The position numbers and the translations under genes were made by a program. Below are positions 25,780 through 33,925 of a stretch of 64,000 nt of DNA, one piece after another. The notes below the pieces were generated by a model that saw only the letters and a program-made list of their open reading frames with translations, searched no databases and was not told the origin of the DNA. Source of the DNA: Aminobacter aminovorans (GTDB taxonomy: Bacteria; Pseudomonadota; Alphaproteobacteria; Rhizobiales; Rhizobiaceae); NCBI RefSeq assembly GCF_900445235.1, contig NZ_UFSM01000001.1, positions 3,549,501-3,613,500 of the forward strand, read 5' to 3'. Position 1 is the stretch's first letter. Each line of letters begins with the position of its first letter.

Positions 25780-25983
25780 TGATGTGTCTCCTTTGCGCGA
25801 CGACACCGCGCCTGCGCCTCGGCAATTCCGCAGGATTCGCCGCTCCTGGCTCCGCCTTCGAGCCAATTCGTCCATACGGCCAGAGGCAACCGCACCTTCC
25901 CGCACCTTACGTTCCGGTAACTGGACAAACCGTCGAAAACATTGGCTTATCCTGACACTGGCAGCACGAGGGGAGCGCGCGGC

Positions 25984-26682
25984 GTGGGCACAATGCATTC
26001 GACATCAAGGAACAAGGCGCTCTATTGGCTGTTCACCATCTGCGCGGTGCTGGCCATCCTGGGCAGCCTCATCGCGCCCGACAACAGCTCGCCCTGGCGC
26101 TGGTTGCATTACCTCACCAAGCCGACGGCGACGCTTCTTCTGCTCGTCGCGGTACTGCGCGGCATGGGCTCGCGTGCCTATGGGCTGCCGATTGCCATAG
26201 GCCTGGGCTTCGCCGCAGCGGGTGATTTCTTCCTGATGCTGCCGGGCGACTATTTCCTTGCCGGCCTCGTCTGTTTCCTGCTCACCCACTGCGCCTATAT
26301 CTGGGCGCTGACCCGCGATTCCAGCTTCGGCGGCAACCTCGCCATCTTCGCGCTCTTCGCGATACTGGCTGCAGCGGTCTTCGCCGGCCTGTGGTCGCAC
26401 CTGCCCAGCCCCATGCGCGTTCCGGTTGCGATCTACGCACTGGTGCTTGCCGCCATGGCAGCGCAAGCGCTGTCGCGCGACCGCCAGCTGGCAGGCACGC
26501 CAGGGCAGCGGGCGGCACGTCTTGCAGCGCTCGGCGGCCTGTTCTTCATGGTCAGCGACACGGTGCTTGCTTATGGCCGCTTCCGCTGGAACATTCCCTA
26601 CAATGCAATCTGGGTGCTCGGCACCTATTATGCCGCGCAGTATCTCTTTGCCCGCTCGACGGAAAACGATGCTCAAGCCTGA
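25984..26682 (+). CDS. YhhN/TMEM86 family membrane protein, possible lysoplasmalogenase
   Basis: A 232-residue integral membrane protein with about eight hydrophobic segments. YLTKPTATLLLLVAVL near residue 43, GLGFAAAGDFFLMLP with its Asp near 75, and the late GGLFFMVSDTVLAYGRF with a second Asp match the YhhN family, in which two aspartates are thought to be catalytic. Animal members (TMEM86) cleave the vinyl-ether bond of lysoplasmalogens, releasing a fatty aldehyde. GTG at 25984 is preferred because GAGGGGAG is eight bases upstream; ATG 25993 is the alternative. It overlaps the aldehyde dehydrogenase gene by 14 bases. Confidence 0.82.
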   Translation: MGTMHSTSRNKALYWLFTICAVLAILGSLIAPDNSSPWRWLHYLTKPTATLLLLVAVLRGMGSRAYGLPIAIGLGFAAAGDFFLMLPGDYFLAGLVCFLLTHCAYIWALTRDSSFGGNLAIFALFAILAAAVFAGLWSHLPSPMRVPVAIYALVLAAMAAQALSRDRQLAGTPGQRAARLAALGGLFFMVSDTVLAYGRFRWNIPYNAIWVLGTYYAAQYLFARSTENDAQA

Positions 26683-28093
26683 CGACAGCCAGCCCGACCT
26701 CAAGGCGACCTTCGACACGCTGCGCGCAGCGTGGCTCGAGACGCGACCGTCCGCTGACCAGCGCGTCGACGACCTCAAGCGCCTGCAGCGCGCCTTCGGC
26801 AAACGTCTGGACGAGATGGTCGAGGCGATCAGCGCCGATTTCGGCCATCGATCCCGTCATGAAAGCCTGCTCGGCGAAGGCAGCGTCGTGTTGTCGGAGA
26901 TCAAACACACGCTGCGCAAGCTGAAATCCTGGATGAAACCCGAGCGCCGCTCGGCCGGCTGGAAGCTTTTGCCCGCCAGCGCCGAGATCCGCCACATACC
27001 GCTTGGCGTCGTCGGCATCATCGCGCCGTGGAACTACCCGGTGAACCTGGCGCTGGCGCCACTTGTCGCAGCCATCGCTGCCGGCAACCACGTCTTCCTC
27101 AAGCCCTCCGAGCACACGCCGCGCACGGCAGCCTTTCTGCAATCGCTGCTGTCAGAGGTTTTTCCGCCATCGCGAGTGGCCGTAGCGCAAGGCGGCGCCG
27201 AGCTGTCGGCGGCATTTTCCGAGCTGCCCTTCGACCATCTGTTCTTCACCGGCTCGACCGCGGTTGGCCGCAAGGTAATGGCCGCTGCCGCCCGCAACCT
27301 GACGCCAGTGACGCTCGAACTCGGCGGCAAGTCGCCGGCGATCGTTTCCCCGAGTGCCAATCTCGAACGCGCCGCCCGGCGCATTGCCACCGGAAAATTC
27401 TTCAATGCCGGCCAGACCTGCATCGCGCCCGACTATGTGCTGGTGTCGCGGGAAAAGCGCGACGAGCTTGTCCGCCTCATCAAGCAGGAGGTCAGCGCCC
27501 GCTACAACGACAAGCAAGGTTTTGACGACTACACATCCATCGTAAATGAAGCCCAATTCGCCCGCTTGAACGGCCTGCTGGAAGACGCAGCGGCGCGTGG
27601 CCATGAGCGGGTTCCGCTGCTCGACCCGGCCTCACTACCCGCCGGCCGGGAGCGACTGCTGGCACCGACAGCGGTGCTGGACCCTGCCTCCGACAGCGCC
27701 GTCATGCGCGACGAGATCTTTGGGCCGATCCTGCCCGTCGTCGGCTACATCTCGCTCGACGAGGCCATCGCCTATGTCGGGGAACGCGACCGCCCGCTGG
27801 CGCTCTATTGCTTCGGCGACGACAAGGCCGAGATTGAGGCGATGCTGCAGAGCATCGTCGCCGGCGGCGTCTGCGTCAACGACACGCTTTACCAGTTCGC
27901 CTGCGCGGACCTGCCCTTCGGTGGCGTCGGTGCCTCGGGAATGGGCCACTATCACGGCCGCGAGGGGTTTCTCACCTTCTCCAAGGCGATGCCGGTATTG
28001 CGCAAATATGAGCCCTCGGCCAGCGATCTGATCCGCCCGCCCTACAAGGGGCTGACCAATTGGCTGGTGCGGCTGGTGACGAAACTGCACTGA
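26669..28093 (+). CDS. Aldehyde dehydrogenase, coniferyl/fatty aldehyde type
   Basis: A 474-residue NAD(P)-dependent aldehyde dehydrogenase of the short class-3-like group. Seen: GIIAPWNYPVNLAL near 115 (cofactor and Asn), LFFTGSTAVGRKVM near 192, LELGGKSPAIV with the catalytic Glu, and NAGQTCIAPDYVLV with the catalytic Cys near 250. The C-terminus ends in a hydrophobic/basic tail (LTNWLVRLVTKLH), as in membrane-associated fatty aldehyde dehydrogenases. Closest named type by pattern is coniferyl aldehyde dehydrogenase. It is translationally coupled to the YhhN gene. Confidence 0.9.
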   Translation: MLKPDDSQPDLKATFDTLRAAWLETRPSADQRVDDLKRLQRAFGKRLDEMVEAISADFGHRSRHESLLGEGSVVLSEIKHTLRKLKSWMKPERRSAGWKLLPASAEIRHIPLGVVGIIAPWNYPVNLALAPLVAAIAAGNHVFLKPSEHTPRTAAFLQSLLSEVFPPSRVAVAQGGAELSAAFSELPFDHLFFTGSTAVGRKVMAAAARNLTPVTLELGGKSPAIVSPSANLERAARRIATGKFFNAGQTCIAPDYVLVSREKRDELVRLIKQEVSARYNDKQGFDDYTSIVNEAQFARLNGLLEDAAARGHERVPLLDPASLPAGRERLLAPTAVLDPASDSAVMRDEIFGPILPVVGYISLDEAIAYVGERDRPLALYCFGDDKAEIEAMLQSIVAGGVCVNDTLYQFACADLPFGGVGASGMGHYHGREGFLTFSKAMPVLRKYEPSASDLIRPPYKGLTNWLVRLVTKLH

Positions 28094-28103
28094 CCCGAAA
28101 GCG

Positions 28104-28550
28104 TCAGTTCTGCCGCCGATGATAGGTCAGCGCCGTCGCCAGGCAGATCTTCAGCGGAGCCTCAGGCAGGGGGGCGGCGACTTCGAGCAGGATCGCCCTG
28201 TTGCCCTGATAGGCAAAGACATCGCGGAAATGCGTGCGAAAACTGTCGACCAGCGTGGTGCGGCAGTTGAAATACACCGCGCATGTCTGGCCGCCCGGTC
28301 TCGGCCAGCCGAGCCGGATGGTGGTGCCGCTGCCACTGGCTTCGGTCAGATAGGCCGGCTCGCCCCATTTCAGTGTTTCCGTCAGTGGCCCGACGCCCGA
28401 AGTCTCTGCCGCCGTCGACAGGATCAGCGAGCGAACCTCAAGCAGACGCCCGCGCACCGGCGCAGGAAAGGCAGCGAAAGCCGCTGCCACCGCCCCGGGC
28501 ATTGCGGTGTCAGCCTGAAGACGATCCATCACGTCGGCCCGGTGCATCAT
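28104..28550 (-). CDS. DUF1801 (YdhG-like) domain protein
   Basis: A 148-residue cytoplasmic protein. The helical start (AAAFAAFPAPVRGRLLEVRSLIL), ETLKWGEPAYLTEASGSGTTIRLGW and the later TLVDSFRTHFRDVFAYQGNRAILLE match the DUF1801/YdhG fold, function unknown. The ATG at 28550 has GGGAG six bases upstream; the ATG directly after it is an alternative. Its 3' end is ten bases from the convergent aldehyde dehydrogenase. Confidence 0.75.
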   Translation of the reverse strand: MMHRADVMDRLQADTAMPGAVAAAFAAFPAPVRGRLLEVRSLILSTAAETSGVGPLTETLKWGEPAYLTEASGSGTTIRLGWPRPGGQTCAVYFNCRTTLVDSFRTHFRDVFAYQGNRAILLEVAAPLPEAPLKICLATALTYHRRQN

Positions 28551-28634
28551 CGCGTGCTCCCTGCCGTATGAGGATGGCATGATCCGAATTGACAAATCCT
28601 GCTGAACACCAGGCGTTCGCACCGCCTGCCTGCT

Positions 28635-29528
28635 TCACTTCATGAACAGCAGCGCCATGCCGGCGACCACCAGTGCTGCGCCTGCCCAGGCGCCGCCGGC
28701 CGGACGCTCGCCTGTCTTGGCCCACAGCATCGGCAGTATGATCACGGGCGACGTCGCCGACAGCGTCGAGACGATGCCGACCTTGCCGCCCGACAGCGCA
28801 AACAGCAGCAGCGTCATGCCGATGGCGAGCGCGATGACACCGGTCAGCGCCGTGAGTACCGCTACCCTCCAGGTCAGCGGCCCCTTCGGCTTCACAGCGG
28901 GGATCGGCAGTTGCAACAGAACGGTCAGGCAGAAGGCGGCAATGCCGACGCGCATCATCGATGCCAGGAACGGGTCGATGCCAGTCGCCATCACCGGTCG
29001 CGCAATGATCGAGCCGATCGCCTGGCCGGTCGCGGCCCCGAGGCCAAGCGCCACGCCGATCCACAGTGGCCCCTTCACCGTCTCCCAGGCATGCAGTTGG
29101 TCGCGGCGCTTGCCGAACAGAATCGCCAGCAGCACGCCGGCGCAGGTCAGCCCGATGCCGGCGGCGGCCTTGGCGGAAAGATCCTCGCCCAGCACCATCC
29201 AGCCAAGCACTGCGGCAATCGGCGCATTGAGCGCAAACAGGATGCCGGAGCGGCGCGGGCCGAGCCGGTTCAGCGCCGCAAACAGCAGCGTGTCGCCGGC
29301 AAAGATGCCGATCAGGCCCGACAAAAGCAGCGGTCCGGCAACGCTGGCGTCAAGCTCGCGCCATGTGCCGGTCGCCAGCACATAGACAGCCAGCAACCCG
29401 GTGACGAAGAGCTGGCGCAGCCGATTGAACGCCGGCGCGCCGAGATGGCCGGCTGGCCCAGCCGAGATCAGCCCGGTAACGGCCCAGCATGTCGCGGCAC
29501 CCAGTGCTGCAATCTCGTAAACAGGCAT
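28635..29528 (-). CDS. EamA-family (DMT superfamily) transporter
   Basis: A 297-residue membrane protein with ten hydrophobic segments in two EamA repeats (about 5-140 and 155-297). Repeat 1 ends with FALNAPIAAVLGWMVLGEDL; repeat 2 ends with LSATSPVIILPMLWAKTGERP, the paired signature of drug/metabolite exporters. Substrate cannot be told. Start taken at 29528 (MPVYEIAALG), just before the first membrane helix; ATG 29588 would add 20 residues with no clear role. Confidence 0.87.
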   Translation of the reverse strand: MPVYEIAALGAATCWAVTGLISAGPAGHLGAPAFNRLRQLFVTGLLAVYVLATGTWRELDASVAGPLLLSGLIGIFAGDTLLFAALNRLGPRRSGILFALNAPIAAVLGWMVLGEDLSAKAAAGIGLTCAGVLLAILFGKRRDQLHAWETVKGPLWIGVALGLGAATGQAIGSIIARPVMATGIDPFLASMMRVGIAAFCLTVLLQLPIPAVKPKGPLTWRVAVLTALTGVIALAIGMTLLLFALSGGKVGIVSTLSATSPVIILPMLWAKTGERPAGGAWAGAALVVAGMALLFMK

Positions 29529-29769
29529 CGGCGACTCGGCATGCAAGAGGAACGAAAGGCCGAGAGATACCAGAGGCGAAGATGGCATGAAATCCGCCCT
29601 GGACCGCACGCCGGGCAAGCGGCAGCCCTCTCCTGACAATTGTCGCCGAACCCATGCCTTGCTCCGATTGGACAGACTGGCGCAATGTGGAAGCTCAATC
29701 TATGTAAGCCACCGGGAATCAAGCAGGCCGCTCCGGCTTTACTGACGTTTGGAAAGGCCGTTTTCGAGA

Positions 29770-30510
29770 ATGCTAAATAAGCTTATCGAAATATTGGGTA
29801 GATCTGCTTCCAGCATGATATTGGTTACCGCCAGTGACAGCAGCCATGCCTGCTCATTGCTCAATCTTCTGGCCAGCGCGCGCCGGCATGAACCCACGGT
29901 GTCAGCCATCGTCTACGACCTCGGCCTGACGCCAGACCAGGCATTGTCCGTCACGAGCCTCGGTTGCGAGCTCAGGCAGTTCGATTTCGCCAGCTACCCC
30001 GCCTTCGTCGACATCCGTAAATCGGCCGGCCAATATGCGTGGAAACCGCAGATCATCAGCACCGTTGCCCGGGAAAGGCCCGGCATCGTCTGCTGGATGG
30101 ACGCCGGCAACATAATTGCCGAGCCGCTGCTCCAGCTACGCCGGGAGACCGCGCGTTTCGGCTACTACAGCGCCAGCTCCTCCGGAACGCTTGGCGCATG
30201 GACGCATCCTGGCATGCTCCGCTATCTCGGCCTGCCGGCTGGTTGGAGGGCGGACGCGGCGAACCTGAATGGGGCATGCATCGCCTTCGACGCCCGCAAC
30301 CCCACAGCCGTCGACCTGCTTGAGCGATGGGCAAATCTGTCCCTGATCGAAGACTGCATCGCCCCCAAGGGCTCCGACCGCAGCAATCATCGCCAGGACC
30401 AGTCGCTCCTGACCGTCCTTGCATATATGGCAGGCCGCCCGGCCAAGGCGTCGACAAAACTGCTGGGCTACCGCATCCACCAGGACGTAGAGGACCAGGT
30501 CTCTGCCTGA
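29770..30510 (+). CDS. DUF1647-like putative glycosyltransferase
   Basis: A 246-residue soluble protein. SSMILVTASDSSH near the start, YAWKPQIISTVARERPGIVCWMDAGNII in the middle (a D-x-G motif in the place of a GT-A DxD) and the ending NHRQDQSLLTVLAYMAGRPAKAST are the pattern of DUF1647 proteins, related to nucleotide-sugar transferases. It may modify a surface glycan. GGAAAGG lies upstream; a TTG at 29749 is a possible longer start. The SGNH-like gene follows 108 bases later. Confidence 0.65.
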   Translation: MLNKLIEILGRSASSMILVTASDSSHACSLLNLLASARRHEPTVSAIVYDLGLTPDQALSVTSLGCELRQFDFASYPAFVDIRKSAGQYAWKPQIISTVARERPGIVCWMDAGNIIAEPLLQLRRETARFGYYSASSSGTLGAWTHPGMLRYLGLPAGWRADAANLNGACIAFDARNPTAVDLLERWANLSLIEDCIAPKGSDRSNHRQDQSLLTVLAYMAGRPAKASTKLLGYRIHQDVEDQVSA

Positions 30511-30618
30511 TATGCTCGAACTGACCGGAGCGATTGCCATGGCGCTGTCAAAGGAGGCAGGCAAGCCCCGACCCCATGCCACGTATCGTCTTTCTCATCT
30601 CGAACACGTTGCAGACGC

Positions 30619-31341
30619 ATGACCTTGATGACGCTGGGCGACAGCCATTCGCTGTTCAGTTTTGCAGGCGTGGCCAACGCGAAGATGTACTGGCGTGGCC
30701 CAGTTACCATGCACAGAGCCGCCCGGGATGGCATCGCTTCCTTGATTCCCAGGAACTGTCGCCCCAAGTCAGGTGACGTGCTCATCCTCTCCTTCGGAGA
30801 GATCGACAGCAGGACGCACATTCCTCGCCTTGCCCGCGCCAACGGCCGTCCGACTTCGGAAGAAACCGACCTCCTGCTCGATCGCTTCGAAGAAGCGCTA
30901 CGGCACTTTCTGGCAACATGCCCGGCGATCGTCGCCCTGTCATGCATCGTGCCATTCAATGCCGCGTTTCTGGAGCCACAATGGTACGGCAGCGACGATG
31001 AGTGCCGCGTCGATGTGAAGGCGATCCGTGACCGGATGAACGCCCGCATGGCAGCGATGGGCGTTCCGTTCGTCGACTTCCGCGAAGGCTACAGCTTGCC
31101 TGACGGCTCGATCATCCCGGAATTTTCCGATGACAACGTGCATATAGACGCGCGCCACTCCGAACCGGTGCTGGCCGCCCTGCATGCTGCATTGCCTGGC
31201 GATTTCAGTTTTCGCGAACCGCCCTGGCCACCCATGCCGTTGGCGGAGGGTCCATATCAATCGCCTTGGAAGCGGTTTCGCCGAGCGGTCCGGGCTCGCT
31301 TCAAGGCAATCTTGTTTAAGACACGCTCTGGCGAAACCTAA
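30619..31341 (+). CDS. SGNH-hydrolase-like protein
   Basis: A 240-residue protein with SGNH/GDSL-type blocks: TLGDSHSLFSF at residue 5 (catalytic Ser in GDSH), LILSFGEIDSR (block with Gly and an acid), and the C-terminal DDNVHID (D-x-x-H dyad). A basic tail (KRFRRAVRARFKAILF) follows the domain. There is no signal peptide. Such proteins remove or transfer acyl groups, often on sugars. Next to a DUF1647 gene it suggests glycan decoration. The ribosome site at 30619 is weak, so the start is moderately sure. Confidence 0.7.
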   Translation: MTLMTLGDSHSLFSFAGVANAKMYWRGPVTMHRAARDGIASLIPRNCRPKSGDVLILSFGEIDSRTHIPRLARANGRPTSEETDLLLDRFEEALRHFLATCPAIVALSCIVPFNAAFLEPQWYGSDDECRVDVKAIRDRMNARMAAMGVPFVDFREGYSLPDGSIIPEFSDDNVHIDARHSEPVLAALHAALPGDFSFREPPWPPMPLAEGPYQSPWKRFRRAVRARFKAILFKTRSGET

Positions 31342-31479
31342 GCGCTGCGGCAGCAACCAAAGCGCCCAGAGCCTACGACCCAACCAATCGCTTCCCTCGA
31401 ACGATTCAAGCGAAATAACGCGTTGGATTGATCAAGAGCCGGCGCATAGCTTGAACCTGAAATCGACAGGTCCAAGCCC

Positions 31480-32550
31480 ATGCATGCTCTTGCCCGAACC
31501 GAAACTGCAATTCCCACCACCCGCAAGCAGGCAGGGCGCCACAAGCTGCGACCTGGTTACGACAGCGCCAAGCTGGTGCCCGGGCTGCTGCTTGCGGCAG
31601 GCATCGCCGGGCTCGCCTTCGCGCTGCGCAACCTGCCCGGCCTTTCCAGCTTCAGCCCGATGATCATTGCGATCATCCTGGGCATCGCCTTTCACAATCT
31701 CTTTGGCACGCCCGTGGGCGCCAAATCGGGCGTGGCGTTCTCGATGCGCAAGGTGCTGCGTTTCGCCATCATCCTGCTTGGACTGCAACTGACCGCCAGC
31801 CAGGTCGCCGATGTCGGCGTCACTGGGGTCGCGATCATCGCCACCACACTTGTCGCTACCTTCGCTTTCACGCTGTGGCTCGGCCGGCTGATCGGTGTCG
31901 ACGCCAAGCTTGCCGAGCTGATCGCCGCCGGCACCTCGATCTGTGGTGCTTCCGCCGTCATCGCCACCAACACGGTGACCAAGGCGCCCGACGAGGACGT
32001 CGCCTATGCGGTTGCGTGCGTCACCGTCTTCGGCTCGATCGCGATGTTTGTCTATCCGCTTCTGCCCGGGTTGTTCCAGCTTGGTCCGCATGCCTATGGG
32101 CTGTGGGCTGGCGCGTCGATCCACGAGATCGCCCAGGTCGTCGCAGCCGCCTTCCAGGACGGCCAGCAGGCAGGCGAGTTCGGCACGGTGGCCAAGCTCA
32201 CCCGCGTGATGATGCTGGCGCCTGTTGTGATAGCGCTTGGCCTTGCCGCCCGCCAGCGCGCGCGGTCGTCGCGCGTGGCCCACAGCAGCCCTCCAGCCCC
32301 GATGCCCTGGTTCGTGCTCGGCTTCATCGCCATGGTCGGCGTCAACAGCGTCATCGACATTCCTATCGAGGCAAAGTCCTGGACCGTTACGTCAACCACC
32401 TTCCTGCTGACCATGGCGCTCGCCGCCATGGGGCTGGAAACCGACATCCGCAAGCTCAGGGCCAAGGGGCTCCGTCCACTCTTTCTTGGCCTCGCCGCGT
32501 TCCTTTTCATCGCGACTTTCTCTCTAATGCTGGTCAAGCTTCTGGACTGA
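31480..32550 (+). CDS. YeiH-family putative sulfate/sulfonate exporter
   Basis: A 356-residue membrane protein with about 10 hydrophobic segments. [69 protein letters not shown] near 165 and [20 protein letters not shown] are the hallmark blocks of YeiH (UPF0324). Members are thought to export sulfate or related anions, on limited evidence. A LysR gene follows 16 bases later in the same direction, mirroring the known yeiE-yeiH association. Confidence 0.9.
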   Translation: MHALARTETAIPTTRKQAGRHKLRPGYDSAKLVPGLLLAAGIAGLAFALRNLPGLSSFSPMIIAIILGIAFHNLFGTPVGAKSGVAFSMRKVLRFAIILLGLQLTASQVADVGVTGVAIIATTLVATFAFTLWLGRLIGVDAKLAELIAAGTSICGASAVIATNTVTKAPDEDVAYAVACVTVFGSIAMFVYPLLPGLFQLGPHAYGLWAGASIHEIAQVVAAAFQDGQQAGEFGTVAKLTRVMMLAPVVIALGLAARQRARSSRVAHSSPPAPMPWFVLGFIAMVGVNSVIDIPIEAKSWTVTSTTFLLTMALAAMGLETDIRKLRAKGLRPLFLGLAAFLFIATFSLMLVKLLD

Positions 32551-32566
32551 GACCGAAAGGAAAGCC

Positions 32567-33460
32567 GTGACCCTCGAACAGCTCCGGATCTTCGTTGCGG
32601 TCGCCGAACGCGAACACGTTACCCAGGCCGCCCAAGCGCTGAACCTGACGCAATCGGCCACCAGTGCCGCGGTGTCGGCGCTGGAGGCGCGTTACCAGAC
32701 GAAGCTGTTCGACCGCGTCGGCCGCCGCATCGTGCTGACCGACGCCGGCCGCATCTTCCTGTCCGAGGCGCGCGCCGTTCTGGCCCGCGCCGTTTCCGCC
32801 GAAGTCGTGCTCGCCGATCTCGCCGGCCTCAAGCGCGGCTCGCTCAAGCTGGCCGGCAGCCAGACGGTCGCCAATTACTGGCTGCCATCGATCGCGCATC
32901 GTTTCCAACAGCGCTTTCCCGGCATAGCGCTCGGCATTGCCATCGGCAACACCGAGACGGTCGCAGCGCAGATCCATGACGGCTCGGCCGATCTCGGCTT
33001 TGTCGAGGGCGAAGTCGACGATCCGGCACTTGCCATCGAACCGGTCGCCGAAGACGAGCTGGTGCTGGTCGCCGTCACGGGTCATCCATGGACCGTCACG
33101 CCACCCTCCTCTGCCGAAGAGCTGAAGTCGCAGCGCTGGGTCGTGCGCGAGCAAGGTTCGGGCACGCGCGCCCATTTCGAAGCGATACGGGCGTTGCGCG
33201 GCGTCGCGACCGGCAGCCTCGACGTCGCGCTCGAGCTGCCATCGAACGAATCGGTGCGCGCGGCGGTGGAAGCAGGTGCCGGGGTCGCCATCATGTCGCG
33301 CCTCGTGGCACACGCCTCGCTCAAGGCAGGCACGCTTGTCGCCATCGACTTCGCTTTGCCTAAGCGCAGTTTCTTCGTGCTCCGCCACAAGGAGCGTTAC
33401 GCCACCCGCGCCGCGCGCGAATTCCTGGCGCTGGTCAGGAGCGGCGGCGTCCACGACTGA
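32567..33460 (+). CDS. LysR-family transcriptional regulator (YeiE/CbbR-like)
   Basis: A 297-residue LysR regulator. The N-terminal winged helix-turn-helix (LRIFVAVAEREHVTQAAQALNLTQSATSAAVSALE) is followed by the effector-binding domain (about 92-297) starting GSLKLAGSQTVANYWLP. The start is GTG 32567 with GAAAGGAAA before it. Gene order suggests it controls the YeiH transporter and perhaps itself; the effector is unknown. It ends before the frameshifted NlpC-like gene. Confidence 0.9.
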   Translation: MTLEQLRIFVAVAEREHVTQAAQALNLTQSATSAAVSALEARYQTKLFDRVGRRIVLTDAGRIFLSEARAVLARAVSAEVVLADLAGLKRGSLKLAGSQTVANYWLPSIAHRFQQRFPGIALGIAIGNTETVAAQIHDGSADLGFVEGEVDDPALAIEPVAEDELVLVAVTGHPWTVTPPSSAEELKSQRWVVREQGSGTRAHFEAIRALRGVATGSLDVALELPSNESVRAAVEAGAGVAIMSRLVAHASLKAGTLVAIDFALPKRSFFVLRHKERYATRAAREFLALVRSGGVHD

Positions 33461-33504
33461 TCCGCTTCGGCGGACACAATGCTGGCATCGTCATCCTCGC
33501 GGAA

Positions 33505-33925
33505 ATGTCGCGCATGCCCATGATTGTCGACATGTCAGGAATTTCCGGAGCCATCCCGCCCGTCGAGCTGCCGCGCGGCGCCTTCGTCTTCTTCGACATG
33601 ACCGGCGAGCTGTTCGACGTCACAACCAACTATGGCCATGTCGGGCTTTGCCTTTGCGACGGTCGCATCGTCCATGCCTGGGACGAGGTTCGCATCGACG
33701 ACATCCGCGCCGTCGAAGCACTTGAATCCGCCGAAGGCTGGACCCAGCCGCGCTACACCGGCTGGGCACCTGTCGAGCGCATCCTGCAGGGCCATCAGAT
33801 CGGGCAAGTCCAGCATCCGCGGCCACGGCCCCATGGCCGCGGATGCCTTGTTCGACGCCAGTGGCTTCTCGGTCCTCACCCTGCCGGCACATGATCGCCG
33901 GCAGGACAGAGTTCGCAGTTTCTAG
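33505..33925 (+). pseudogene. NlpC/P60-like gene with a one-base frameshift
   Basis: The frame from 33505 encodes RGAFVFFDMTGELFDVTTNYGHVGLCLCDGRIVHAW, which recalls the start of NlpC/P60-type amidase domains (with Cys and a GHVG block). It then becomes Arg/Pro-rich and stops at 33894. From about 33803 the other frame has much stronger G/C third positions and reads KSSIRGHGPMAADALFDASG to TAG at 33925. Removing one G from GGG (33802-33804) joins them into a 139-residue product. Either a real mutation or a base-call error in the G run. The domain assignment is tentative. Confidence 0.65.

Noticed and set aside
24982..25782. Plus-strand frame over minC (24979-25782) and similar plus-strand frames over minD
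   Set aside because: They mirror confident minus-strand genes and lack motifs.
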